Assembly (NCBI GenBank): GCA_003598175.1
Contig: QZKN01000013.1
Location: 1-45,835, forward strand
Direction: 5' to 3'
Length of the DNA stretch: 45,835 nucleotides
Source of the DNA: Candidatus Omnitrophota bacterium
GTDB lineage: Bacteria > Hinthialibacterota > Hinthialibacteria > Hinthialibacterales > Hinthialibacteraceae
How positions within the stretch are numbered: the first letter of the stretch is position 1; the number at the start of each line of letters is the position of its first letter. Shown here piece after piece: positions 8,700 through 17,117 of the stretch. The notes below the pieces were generated by a model. That model saw only the letters and a list, made by a program, of their open reading frames with translations. It ran no database searches and was not told where the DNA came from. A program made the translations under genes and the position numbers.

Positions 8700-9312
8700 G
8701 CAAATTACTGCATTCGTGGAGGATCGAGGTCACGAAGAATTTATTAAGGAGATCATACAAAAAATCATCCGGGTCAATCATTTCACGTTCAAACCGAAAG
8801 TGAGGTTCGCCAATTCCATCAGCGGATATGGAAAAGTGAAAAGAGAATTACGTGATTTTATCCATGATTGTAACCAGAGGATTATCTCTTTCCCGGATTT
8901 ATTAATCGTGGCTGCAGATTCAAATTGTGTTGGGTATTCAAAACGATTGAAAGAAATCCGAGATATTGTTGGCCATTTTCCATCGCTTGTCTCATATGCC
9001 ATTCCCGAACCGCATGTTGAGCGATGGCTGCTGATCGATCCTTCCGCGTTCAAATCGGTATTTGGAAAAGGATGCCAATTGCCGGATCAGAAATGCGATA
9101 AGAATCGTTATAAAAAGTTATTCGCTGACGCGATTCGCAATACCGGCATTAAACCGGTAATCGGCGGTCTCGAACATGTCCATGATATTGTGCAAAATTT
9201 TGACATTCACCGGATACAAAATGCCGATCAAAATTTGGGTAAATTTCTTCAGGACTTACGAAATGTGTTCCAAAATTGGGAACAAATGGTGAGTAAAGGA
9301 ACTTCGGTATAA
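8692..9312 (+). CDS. Toprim/DUF4276-like protein partnered with the ATPase
   Basis: This 206-residue protein begins ITAFVEDRGHEEFI, matching the first Toprim/DUF4276 strand with its acidic residue (E10). LLIVAADSN (70-78) supplies a D-x-N pair, and AIPEPHVERWLLID (103-116) matches the conserved 'E-x-E-x-W-LL-D' segment of DUF4276-type proteins. These acidic residues would bind metal in a nuclease-like active site. The 8-base overlap with the upstream ATPase gene indicates a functional pair. Similar ATPase plus Toprim or DUF4276 pairs are found in anti-phage and abortive-infection loci. That role is inferred from architecture, and the fold call is from motif reading only. Confidence 0.65.
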   Translation: MDKQITAFVEDRGHEEFIKEIIQKIIRVNHFTFKPKVRFANSISGYGKVKRELRDFIHDCNQRIISFPDLLIVAADSNCVGYSKRLKEIRDIVGHFPSLVSYAIPEPHVERWLLIDPSAFKSVFGKGCQLPDQKCDKNRYKKLFADAIRNTGIKPVIGGLEHVHDIVQNFDIHRIQNADQNLGKFLQDLRNVFQNWEQMVSKGTSV

Positions 9313-9541
9313 AGAAATACGTTGATCAATTCCTCATTTTTCATGCAATCCATTTCGAGCGCCTGTTTCTTTTTCGCGTTCGTCATTGCGATTCCTGCGC
9401 GACGTCAATCCGCGTCATTTATACTGCTTTGTTAATAATAACAACGATTTTCAAGTGGATTATCCTTGACAATACCACTCAACCGGCTGGAATGACGTAT
9501 AAACAAATTCTGAAAATGCATGGAAAAGTGGGTTTTAAAAC

Positions 9542-9880
9542 ATGACGGATGCGCCGTTTCTTTTATTTTGCTGCTGCAAATACGCGAACATCGTGCCTGA
9601 CAATACCAAACACGAAATTTTGCGTTTTTTTACACGAACCGGAACGCCGTTTCATGCCGTTCCCGATTTGTGTGAGATGGCATCCCGAGGCGATCCTGCG
9701 ATGAAATCGATGGTCGAGCAAGAAAAGTTAACCATCGTCGCCTGTTATCCACGCGCCGTGAAGTCGCTTTTTCAGGCCGCCGAGACGCCATTCAAGCAAG
9801 AAAAAACCACCGTTTTGAACATGCGAACGGAATCGGCGGAAACGATTATTGACGCCTTGTCGAAAAAAGAATCAACATAA
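9542..9880 (+). CDS. HdrA N-terminal-domain-like small Fe-S protein
   Basis: This is a 112-residue protein. LLFCCCKYANIVPDN (7-21), DLCEM (42-46) and TIVACYPRAVKSLF (64-77) follow the order of the N-terminal domain of heterodisulfide reductase subunit A: a Cys-rich opening, a mid-domain Cys, then 'VVAACSPR..LF'. HdrA carries a Fe-S cluster there. Here C10-C12, C44 and C68 are candidate ligands. There is no FAD domain, so it stands alone as a possible electron-transfer or scaffold module. It is the first gene of the terpenoid operon, 38 bases before the ferredoxin start. The homology is a motif-level impression, and a structure prediction would test it. Function in the pathway is inferred. Confidence 0.55.
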   Translation: MTDAPFLLFCCCKYANIVPDNTKHEILRFFTRTGTPFHAVPDLCEMASRGDPAMKSMVEQEKLTIVACYPRAVKSLFQAAETPFKQEKTTVLNMRTESAETIIDALSKKEST

Positions 9881-9918
9881 ATCAAGTGGTTTCGACAGCA
9901 AACGGGGTAGGAATCGTA

Positions 9919-10728
9919 ATGGATACACAACCGTCTCTATGCGTGATTTTGTATGAAGGCCAGGGAAGCGCTCCCTTCGAAGCGGATACTCGTTTCGAAG
10001 TGGCGCGCGCCGTATTGGATCGCGGGTATGAAATCATGGTGAGCAACGACTGCGCGGCTCTGACATGGGTCTCGAACAAGCATTTTCTGGTGCTGGGAAA
10101 CTTCTCCGCCGTCCCGCCTGCCTTGAACGAACCGAGTGGATTCAATCCGCACGTTCACATTCATCCCTGCGATCATAACGACGGTGGTCAAATCCTTCAA
10201 ATTCTCGATACGTACTGCGAACGGAATTCGATCCGAAAACCGGGGGGATGGACTCCCTGGTTTCCCACGATCGATTATGATCGTTGCGTGAATTGTCATC
10301 AATGTTTGAGTTTTTGTCTATTTGATGTATACGGATTGGACGCGCAAGGTCGAATCAAAGTCCAAAATCCTATCCAATGCAAAACCGATTGCCCCGCCTG
10401 TTCGCGCATCTGTCCGGAATCGGCGATTATTTTTCCGAAATATAAAAACGAGCCGATCAACGGCGGTGAGGTGCAAGAAGATCAGCGACGGGAAAAAGTG
10501 AAGGTTGATCTGTCCGCTCTTTTGAGCGGAGATATCCATGAATCATTGCGAAATCGCACGGTAAAAGCCAAAACACGTTTTTCCTCCGACCGGGATGAAC
10601 AAAAAGCCTTGCAGGAACGAAAAAATTGTATTAAGAAATTACAGGATGAACTCGATATTCCCGATACCGTTTTGATGTCGCTGCCGGTTTTGGAAGCAAA
10701 ACGAACCAAGGTGGAACCGAAAAAATAA
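9919..10728 (+). CDS. Dicluster ferredoxin-domain protein with N-terminal extension
   Basis: This is a 269-residue protein. Residues 118-172 hold two [4Fe-4S] motifs: C123-x2-C126-x2-C129-x3-C133 and C154-x3-C158-x2-C161-x3-C165-P. The first ~110 residues form a separate alpha/beta-looking domain ([16 protein letters not shown]) that I do not recognise. The tail (190-269) is charged and helical. I chose ATG 9919 over the GTG at 9886 because GTAGGA is well placed before it. It probably delivers low-potential electrons to the radical SAM enzyme that starts 5 bases after its stop, or to the DUF116 protein. Cytoplasmic: no signal peptide is seen. Confidence 0.82.
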   Translation: MDTQPSLCVILYEGQGSAPFEADTRFEVARAVLDRGYEIMVSNDCAALTWVSNKHFLVLGNFSAVPPALNEPSGFNPHVHIHPCDHNDGGQILQILDTYCERNSIRKPGGWTPWFPTIDYDRCVNCHQCLSFCLFDVYGLDAQGRIKVQNPIQCKTDCPACSRICPESAIIFPKYKNEPINGGEVQEDQRREKVKVDLSALLSGDIHESLRNRTVKAKTRFSSDRDEQKALQERKNCIKKLQDELDIPDTVLMSLPVLEAKRTKVEPKK

Positions 10729-10733
10729 ACATC

Positions 10734-12320
10734 ATGATTTCATCGACGGATTCTAAATCACTGACGCCCAGCGTCATACTCGTTGCGGATCGCACGTTAA
10801 GCGCGGATTATAAAATTCTGTTCGAAGGCATTTTCGCAACCATGCAGACTACGCAGGCGCCGGATATGGCCATGCGCTATTTTGTTTCTCCCCAAGCGCC
10901 TTGTGACGCCAAGGGACGCGCGCGAATCGCCCCATTAGGCATCCGCCGTCTGGAATCGTCGCTTCTGCACGATACTCCATTAACGGAAAATGAGGTTGTC
11001 TGTGCGACGCCGGAATCGCTGCCTCGGTTATTGGGGCCTTGGGTTAAAGTCGTCGCAGTAAGTTCCAGTGATCCGTTGGGACTCGGCATGACCAACACCA
11101 CCACCACCTATTTTTGGCGGGGCGAGTTATATACGAAAACCTGGATGAACCGGTTGATGGAACGCATTCGGGAAGCCAAACGGAAATACGGTTTTCACGT
11201 AATCGCCGGGGGCGCGGGAGCATGGCAATGGATTCAAAAACCTGGCGAGGCCGAACGGCAAGGGATTGACGTTGTGTTCGACGGATATTTCGAATCGCAG
11301 GGACCGCAATGGATGCTGGATGTGATGGAAGGGAAATATCACAATTCCACGATCATAGAGCCCACAACTGCGATTGACCGCATTCGACCTATCCGGGGCG
11401 CTTCCATATTGGGCGTTGTGGAATTGTCACGTGGATGTGGAAAAGGATGTGCGTTCTGTACGATGGGATTTAAAAAAATGGATCACCTTGATTCCAACGT
11501 GATCCTGGCCGATTTGGAAACCAACGTAGCCAATGGCGTTTCGGCGGTCGTCAGTGGCAGTGAAGATTTTTTTCGGTATGGCGCAAAAGGCGCGGCGGTC
11601 GAATTTGAAAAAATCAGCGATTTGCTGGTACAAATGAAAGAAATCCCCGGTCTTACTTTTATGCAAATCGATCACGCCAACATCTCGTCAGTTCTGCAGC
11701 TATCAATCGATCAATTAAAGGAAATCCGCCGTCTGCTCACATGGCAAAATCCGACCGATTATCTTTGGGTCAGTATGGGCGTGGAAAGCGCAAACGGGCG
11801 TCTCGTGCAACGAAACGGCCCTGCAAAAATCGCGCCTTTCGATCCGGACCATTGGGAAGACATGATCCGTGAAACCGCTGATCGGATGACTCAGTCCGGT
11901 TTTTTTAGTGTATTCAGCGTGATTCTCGGGCTCCCCGGTGAAACTCCCGATGATGTGAAACGAACCCTGAATCTGGTCCATTATCTCGCCACACAACGAG
12001 CGGTTGTGTTTCCTATATTTCATGAACCGGTCCTTACGGATCATCCCCGCGGCGGGAAGCGGTTTACTTTCGACGATATGAGACCGGAGCACCTGGAACT
12101 GTACATGAAATGTTATGAAATCAACTTTAAATGGGTACCCCGTCTGTATTGGGATAACCAACGAGCGGGAGGAGTTCCTGTCTGGAAGCGGTCTCTCATC
12201 CAAATTCTGGGCAAATCCGAAGTAAGAACCTGGCGAAAAAATTTCGCCAAGGCCAAAAAACGCATTGCATTGAATAGGGAACAAAAACAGTTGATTGAAC
12301 GCGGCGTGGAATGTCAATAA
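10734..12320 (+). CDS. Radical SAM enzyme with B12-binding-like N-terminal domain
   Basis: This 528-residue enzyme has the radical SAM cluster motif C235-x3-C239-x2-C242 in [11 protein letters not shown]. The N-terminal ~215 residues look like the Rossmann-type domain of B12-binding radical SAM proteins (VIAGGAGAW, then DVVFDGYFE), but the cobalt-ligating DxHxxG is not seen, so cobalamin binding is doubtful. GVESANG and [11 protein letters not shown] are typical later strands of the SAM barrel in this class (YgiQ/MiaB-like order). In this operon it is a candidate for tailoring or coupling a prenyl chain, for example methylation, C-C linkage or hydrogenation; the reaction cannot be read from sequence. 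It starts 5 bases after the ferredoxin stop. Confidence 0.85.
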   Translation: MISSTDSKSLTPSVILVADRTLSADYKILFEGIFATMQTTQAPDMAMRYFVSPQAPCDAKGRARIAPLGIRRLESSLLHDTPLTENEVVCATPESLPRLLGPWVKVVAVSSSDPLGLGMTNTTTTYFWRGELYTKTWMNRLMERIREAKRKYGFHVIAGGAGAWQWIQKPGEAERQGIDVVFDGYFESQGPQWMLDVMEGKYHNSTIIEPTTAIDRIRPIRGASILGVVELSRGCGKGCAFCTMGFKKMDHLDSNVILADLETNVANGVSAVVSGSEDFFRYGAKGAAVEFEKISDLLVQMKEIPGLTFMQIDHANISSVLQLSIDQLKEIRRLLTWQNPTDYLWVSMGVESANGRLVQRNGPAKIAPFDPDHWEDMIRETADRMTQSGFFSVFSVILGLPGETPDDVKRTLNLVHYLATQRAVVFPIFHEPVLTDHPRGGKRFTFDDMRPEHLELYMKCYEINFKWVPRLYWDNQRAGGVPVWKRSLIQILGKSEVRTWRKNFAKAKKRIALNREQKQLIERGVECQ

Positions 12321-12352
12321 AACCACCACGCGGCATAAAAAGAGAGAAAACG

Positions 12353-14056
12353 ATGATATCGTTTCCCATCATCAATCCAAATCGATTGGCGCCGGTCGCC
12401 AGGCTACGCGCTCCCCAGGAAAAAATCCCGCAGGAGCGCTGTGTGCGCGATCAAATCAAACGCCAGATCGAACGTTTCGTTTTGGCACAAAATCCGGTTC
12501 CACCCATGCCGATGGAGGAGATACGCGAGTATGCGAAAGCCTTTATGCGCCATTATCAACTGGACGAAATCTATCAGGATTACGTGGCGGTATTGATCAA
12601 CAACGAAGCCTGGCGGGATACACTTGCCTCGATTCCATTTGAACGCCGTTTGCTACTTTTACCCAAATGCCTGCGCGATGAACGCCGCTGTCCCGCTCCC
12701 ATTGATGAATTCGGATTGCTCTGCAAGCAATGCGGCCTTTGCAACATACGTGATTTGGAAGAGGAAGCGCAACAATTGGGGTATGCGGTTCTGGTCGCCG
12801 AGGGTTCGGCGCTGGTCACCAACATGATTCAGGCGAGTAAAATTGAAGCGATTGTCGGCGTGAGTTGTTTAAACGTCCTGGAGCGTTCGTTTCCTTATAT
12901 GGAAGCGGCGGCCATTCCTGGAATCGCTATTCCGTTGTTGCAGGACAATTGCGCCGATTGCACGGTCGACCTGGATTGGGTATGGGATATTATTCACCTC
13001 ACCAGTGAAGATAAAACCTACCGTCTTGACCTGGATGCGATTAAAGAAGAGGTTCATTCCTGGTTTGGTCCGGAAATGCTGGCGGAAATTATGGGACGGC
13101 CGGAAAGCGAGACGGAACGTATCGCGCGAGGATGGATGCTCGCTAACGGCAAACGGTGGCGTCCCTATTTAACGGTATGTACGTATAAGGCGTTGCAGGA
13201 TCAGTTCGATATTCCTTATCCGAATGATCTTCGCAAAATCGCCGCGGCGGTTGAATGTTTTCACAAAGCGTCATTGATTCACGACGATATCGAAGACGGA
13301 GACGCCATTCGTTATGGGGAAGAAACGGTTCATGAAAAATACGGCGTGCCCATTGCGTTGAACGTGGGCGATTTTCTCGTGGGTGAAGGCTACCGGTTGT
13401 TGGCCGAATGCCAGACGCTCCCCGAAATTACAACGCAAATGATTCAAGCGGCCGCCCGAGGTCATCGCCGACTATGTCAGGGACAGGGATTGGAACTTTG
13501 CTGGTCCCGTAATCCCAAACCGCTTTCCTCCCCCGAAGTCATTGAAATATTCCGGCAAAAAACCGCTCCCGCTTTCGAAGCGGCGTTGCGTCTGGGCGCA
13601 ATCCATGCCGGCGCGAACCAAGAAATCGGCGATATCTTAAGCCGATATAGCGAAGCATTGGGCGTCGCGTATCAAATTCGAGATGATTTGGACGATTGGT
13701 CGAGCGCGGACTCCTCGTCGGACGTATCGCAGATGCGCCCCTCCCTTATCCTGGCGATGGCCTGTGAACAGGCTCGCAGCGACATGAAGGAGTTAATGCA
13801 ATCGGTATGGCAGAATAAAATCAGCCCGAACGATATCAAGGATCAAATACAGGATTTTGTGGTCCGCAAGAAAATTGATATTCGAGCGCAGCGGTTGAAA
13901 GAAACCTATAAAGAAGAGGCGATTCAAGCGTTACGAGTGTTGAATCATGCCGGATTAAAAGGCCTGTTGCGTCGCGTGGTGGTAAAAATTTTCAACGACA
14001 TTAAGATTGAGGGGTGGTGTAGTGAGTTTGAGAATCGAAATGCTGCAAGCGGCTAA
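12353..14056 (+). CDS. DUF116 domain fused to polyprenyl diphosphate synthase
   Basis: This is a 567-residue fusion. Residues about 95-215 match DUF116: LLPKCLR (102-108), a Cys cluster C106, C113, C124, C127, C130 in LLCKQCGLCNI, then EAIVGVSCLN with C172, and QDNCADCTVDL with C200 and C203. These are candidate Fe-S ligands. Residues about 240-565 are a trans-isoprenyl diphosphate synthase: GKRWRPYL, first Asp-rich motif HDDIED (D311-D315), QKTAPAF, and second motif QIRDDLDDW (D444-D448). Ala and Ser 5 and 4 residues before the first motif suggest C20 or longer products. The usual RRG after it is RYG. ATG 12353 is preferred over 12311, which has no proper ribosome binding site. It overlaps the next gene by 35 bases. 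Confidence 0.85.
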   Translation: MISFPIINPNRLAPVARLRAPQEKIPQERCVRDQIKRQIERFVLAQNPVPPMPMEEIREYAKAFMRHYQLDEIYQDYVAVLINNEAWRDTLASIPFERRLLLLPKCLRDERRCPAPIDEFGLLCKQCGLCNIRDLEEEAQQLGYAVLVAEGSALVTNMIQASKIEAIVGVSCLNVLERSFPYMEAAAIPGIAIPLLQDNCADCTVDLDWVWDIIHLTSEDKTYRLDLDAIKEEVHSWFGPEMLAEIMGRPESETERIARGWMLANGKRWRPYLTVCTYKALQDQFDIPYPNDLRKIAAAVECFHKASLIHDDIEDGDAIRYGEETVHEKYGVPIALNVGDFLVGEGYRLLAECQTLPEITTQMIQAAARGHRRLCQGQGLELCWSRNPKPLSSPEVIEIFRQKTAPAFEAALRLGAIHAGANQEIGDILSRYSEALGVAYQIRDDLDDWSSADSSSDVSQMRPSLILAMACEQARSDMKELMQSVWQNKISPNDIKDQIQDFVVRKKIDIRAQRLKETYKEEAIQALRVLNHAGLKGLLRRVVVKIFNDIKIEGWCSEFENRNAASG

Positions 14057-14906
14057 ACTCGCTGCCAATGTTCTCGCCGATTCGCAGGAGCTGGCCGCCC
14101 GCTTTTTTTTCTCCCAAAGAACTTCAGGTGGCGGTTTTCGTGATCGGGAAGGAAAGCCCGATCTTTATTATTCTGTTTTCGGCGTGGAAGGTTTATGCGC
14201 GCTCGGCTGTGATTTTTCGCAGAACCATGTGGAGGTCTATCTGAAACAATTTGAAAATGGAGAGAATCTCGATTTTGTTCATCTCTCCAGTTTGGTTCGT
14301 TGTTGGGCCGATCTGAAGGGAGACGCCGGCCAACAATTGGATGGAAAAAAAATCATGACTCACTTGGAGCGATACCGCACGCCCGACGGCGGATTCAATC
14401 CCACACTCAACGCCAAACAGGGAAGCGCGTATGGATGTTTCCTGGCGTTAGGAATTTACGAGGACATGGGTATGGAAATCAACGGCCGGGAGAAATTAAT
14501 TCACTCCATCCAATCCCTGCGCTCCAATGACGGCGGGTATGCCAATTTACCCGGCATGGAGTATGGTTTAACCACAGCGGCGGCGGCGGCAGTGTGCCTG
14601 CTGGATTCCTTGGAGTCTCCGATCCCGGAAGGAATCGGAGACTGGCTGTTGGGATGTTGTCATCCCCAAGGTGGATTCTTTGCTGCGTTGATGGCGCCGA
14701 TTCCGGATTTACTTTCCACCGCAACGGCGCTGCATGCGTTGGAACGAATGCGGATCTCCCTGGCGCCGATTCAGGAAAAGACCCTCGACTTTCTTGATTC
14801 CTTATGGTGCAATCAAGGTGGATTTTATGGCAATTGGGCGGATGATATTTTGGATTGTGAATATACCTTCTATGGATTACTCTCGCTGGGACATCTCAGC
14901 CATTAA
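14022..14906 (+). CDS. Small alpha-alpha toroid protein (prenyltransferase/squalene oxidase repeats)
   Basis: This 294-residue protein is built of repeats of the prenyltransferase/squalene-cyclase toroid: GGGFRDREGKPDLYYSVFG, PDGGFNPTLNAKQGSAYG, DGGYANLPGMEYGLTTA, QGGFFAALMAPIPDLLSTAT and QGGFYGNWADDILDCEYT. The set resembles protein prenyltransferase beta subunits. However, the C-terminal zinc-ligand His of that family (D-x-x-HT-x-Y) is replaced by the DCEYTFY sequence, so metal-dependent thiol prenylation is unlikely. GTG 14022 is chosen because GAGGGG lies 7 bases upstream; TTG 14007 and ATG 14040 are alternatives. It overlaps the fusion gene upstream and ends 2 bases before the cyclase. 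It may hold or cyclise the prenyl substrate. Confidence 0.78.
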   Translation: MSLRIEMLQAAKLAANVLADSQELAARFFFSQRTSGGGFRDREGKPDLYYSVFGVEGLCALGCDFSQNHVEVYLKQFENGENLDFVHLSSLVRCWADLKGDAGQQLDGKKIMTHLERYRTPDGGFNPTLNAKQGSAYGCFLALGIYEDMGMEINGREKLIHSIQSLRSNDGGYANLPGMEYGLTTAAAAAVCLLDSLESPIPEGIGDWLLGCCHPQGGFFAALMAPIPDLLSTATALHALERMRISLAPIQEKTLDFLDSLWCNQGGFYGNWADDILDCEYTFYGLLSLGHLSH

Positions 14907-14908
14907 TC

Positions 14909-16795
14909 ATGCCGATTGATCGCGCCCGTCTTGCTGAATCTCTCCGAAACGGAGCTGCCGTTCTCCTGCAAGAGCGTAATGCGGAAGGATACTGGGAAGG
15001 ACAGCTCTCCTCCAGCGCGCTTTCCACCGCTACCGCCGTTTGTGCTCTAGCCGTAGTCAACCGTAACGATACTTCTCATATTTATTCTTCTACGCCATTC
15101 ACCGCTTTGATCGATCATGGACTTACGTGGTTGGCGAACCATCAAAACCGGGACGGAGGCTGGGGAGACACCATCCTCAGCGAAAGCAATATCAGCACGA
15201 CGGTTTTGAGCTGGGCGGTTTTTGCTTTCGCGGATCGCACAAAAACACAATTTCAATCAACCCTTTCGTTTGCAGAAGATTGGATACGCGCTTACGCGGG
15301 TGGAATCGAGCCCCATCAAATCGCGCAAACGATTTTGAGCCGTTACGGAAAAGACAGAACCTTTTCCGTCCCGATTTTAACTCACTGTGTATTGGCCGGA
15401 CGTTTGGGAACAGGTAAAGAAGCGTGGAGTTGGGTCAAACAACTTCCTTTTGAATTGGCCGCCTGTCCCCATCATTGGTTCGCTGCATTGCGTTTGCCGG
15501 TGGTCAGTTACGCATTGCCTGCCTTGATCGCGATGGGGTATGTGCGCCATTTTTATTACCCAACACGAAATCCATTAATGCGCTGGATTCGCTCGGCGGC
15601 CAGGAATCGTACGCTGAAAATTTTGGAGGAGATTCAACCCGCCGGCGGCGGTTATCTGGAAGCGATTCCATTAACGAGTTTTGTCGCCATGAGTCTGGCG
15701 GCCAGCGGCGCCATCGATCATCCGGTGGTTCATAACGCATTGCGATTTATAGTCGCTTCCGTTCAGGCGGACGGCAGCTGGGCGATCGATACAAATCTGG
15801 CGACCTGGGTCACGACGTTAAGCGTGAATGCATTGAGCCGTCATCCCGATTATGAAACGTTGGTTCCAGAGAATGAACGCTCACGCATTTTGCATTTCTT
15901 GCTGAACCAGCAATACAAAAACGAACACCCTTACACACACGCCGCGCCCGGCGGTTGGGCGTGGACGCATTTGCCGGGAGGCGTGCCTGATGCGGATGAT
16001 ACCTCCGGCGCGCTATTGGCGCTTTCCCATGTAAAAGATTCAGGCGATCAAATCCTACAAGCGGCGCGAGCGGGAATCGAGTGGTTGGTTAATTTACAAA
16101 ACCGGGACGGAGGCGTTCCCACGTTTTGCCGTGGATGGAGTAATCTTCCTTTCGATCGCAGCTGCCCGGACATCACCGCGCACGCCATTCAATCCATGTC
16201 GCTCTGGAAAAACGCCGTCGATCCCGCATGGAAAGGACGGATTCATCGTTTCGAACAGCGCGCCTTGCGCTATGTAATCGAAACGCAACAAAGCGATGGA
16301 TCCTGGCATCCCTTATGGTTTGGAAACGAGCGGGAAAACAACCATTTCAACAAAACGTATGGAACGGCCCAAGTCTTGATAGCGTTAGGCCGATTGGATC
16401 GCGAATGGTTTTCTTCAAAAATTGAAAAAGCGATCCAATCAGGCGCAGGTTACTTACTTCATTCACAAAATCAGGACGGGGGATGGGGAGGCGCGATGCA
16501 ACTTCCCGCAACGATTGAGGAAACCGCTTTGGCGACGCTGGCTTTGGCATCTCTTTATCGAAAATTGTTTACAAATGGAAACTTCTCACAATTGGAAGAT
16601 CGTCAAAAATTGTATAACGCCTCTATTCGTGGAGCATCGTGGTTGATTGAGCGGACCAATCTAGGACGGCGCTTCGCACCCGCCGCCATCGGATTTTATT
16701 TTGCGGAATTGTGGTATTATGAAAAGCTGTATCCCATCATCTTCACACTGGCGGCTCTCTGTGAAGTGGTGAAGATGATCGAAATCAGACTTTGA
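14909..16795 (+). CDS. Class II terpene cyclase of the squalene-hopene cyclase family
   Basis: This is a 628-residue protein, close to bacterial squalene-hopene cyclases (about 630). The catalytic acid motif DxDD is D361-A-D363-D364 in GVPDADDTSGAL, the same context as DVDDTA in hopene cyclases. QW-type repeats recur: NRDGGWGD (80-87), QADGSWAIDT (286-295), NRDGGVP, QQSDGSWHPLW and QNQDGGWGG. The N-terminal GYWEGQLSSSALSTATAV is a well-conserved opening of this subfamily. It protonates an alkene and cyclises a polyprene. There is no squalene synthase (HpnC/D/E) in the window, and a prenyl synthase lies just upstream, so the substrate may be a prenyl diphosphate or modified prenyl chain, not squalene. 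That substrate is inference. Confidence 0.9.
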   Translation: MPIDRARLAESLRNGAAVLLQERNAEGYWEGQLSSSALSTATAVCALAVVNRNDTSHIYSSTPFTALIDHGLTWLANHQNRDGGWGDTILSESNISTTVLSWAVFAFADRTKTQFQSTLSFAEDWIRAYAGGIEPHQIAQTILSRYGKDRTFSVPILTHCVLAGRLGTGKEAWSWVKQLPFELAACPHHWFAALRLPVVSYALPALIAMGYVRHFYYPTRNPLMRWIRSAARNRTLKILEEIQPAGGGYLEAIPLTSFVAMSLAASGAIDHPVVHNALRFIVASVQADGSWAIDTNLATWVTTLSVNALSRHPDYETLVPENERSRILHFLLNQQYKNEHPYTHAAPGGWAWTHLPGGVPDADDTSGALLALSHVKDSGDQILQAARAGIEWLVNLQNRDGGVPTFCRGWSNLPFDRSCPDITAHAIQSMSLWKNAVDPAWKGRIHRFEQRALRYVIETQQSDGSWHPLWFGNERENNHFNKTYGTAQVLIALGRLDREWFSSKIEKAIQSGAGYLLHSQNQDGGWGGAMQLPATIEETALATLALASLYRKLFTNGNFSQLEDRQKLYNASIRGASWLIERTNLGRRFAPAAIGFYFAELWYYEKLYPIIFTLAALCEVVKMIEIRL

Positions 16796-16813
16796 ATTTG
16801 TATACAACCAAGT

Positions 16814-17014
16814 ATGGGCCATATCCGCGACTTTGTCCACCCGCGGCCAATCATCGTCAAACGGCGGGAGGAAAAAGGCGACACTCTCTGCTTTGTGGAA
16901 ACACCCAACGGATTAGAGATTACACCCTACGATCCGGAATTCGAACAAGAGATAAATGCCGCCCGGAGCGTGATGCGCAAGTATCGCAACGCCCTGCGAG
17001 AACCGGCCCAATGA
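16814..17014 (+). CDS. AbrB/MazE-type antitoxin, C-terminal part (probable remnant)
   Basis: This 66-residue protein has EKGDTLCFVETPNGLEITP, then YDPEFEQEI and MRKYRNALRE. These match the second half of AbrB/MazE-fold antitoxins paired with Doc-type toxins ('GDTL..TETPDG..LTPYDPEF....A..VMRKYR..LREL'). The first beta-hairpin, which binds DNA, is missing; the N-terminal 20 residues (MGHIRDFVHPRPIIV) do not fit it. It sits 18 bases after the cyclase gene and might look like a pathway gene, but I read it as an eroded antitoxin. Its stop overlaps the next ATG (ATGA), as in such operons. Confidence 0.6.
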   Translation: MGHIRDFVHPRPIIVKRREEKGDTLCFVETPNGLEITPYDPEFEQEINAARSVMRKYRNALREPAQ

Positions 17015-17079
17015 CCTGGTGTTGGATATCCGATTTGACACTCAATCTCTTTCATTACGGGTCGCCTCGGTTCCCATAA
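17011..17079 (+). pseudogene. Possible Doc-toxin N-terminal stub
   Basis: A 22-codon frame starts on the ATGA overlap with the antitoxin remnant. MTWCWISDLTLNLFHYGSP has the W-x-W-I, then vL..H..G-SP order seen at the start of Doc/Fic toxins ('W.WI....L.LH.....HGG.PG'). It then stops, and no HPFxxGNKR motif follows in any frame. The match is very short. Confidence 0.3.
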
Positions 17080-17117
17080 AACCACCGTATCGTGCGACGC
17101 CTTCTCTCATTTGCGAA

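Noticed and set aside
9466..9503. TTGACA and TATAAA before the terpenoid operon
   Set aside because: The spacing is 26 bases, too long for a sigma70 promoter, so I do not list it.
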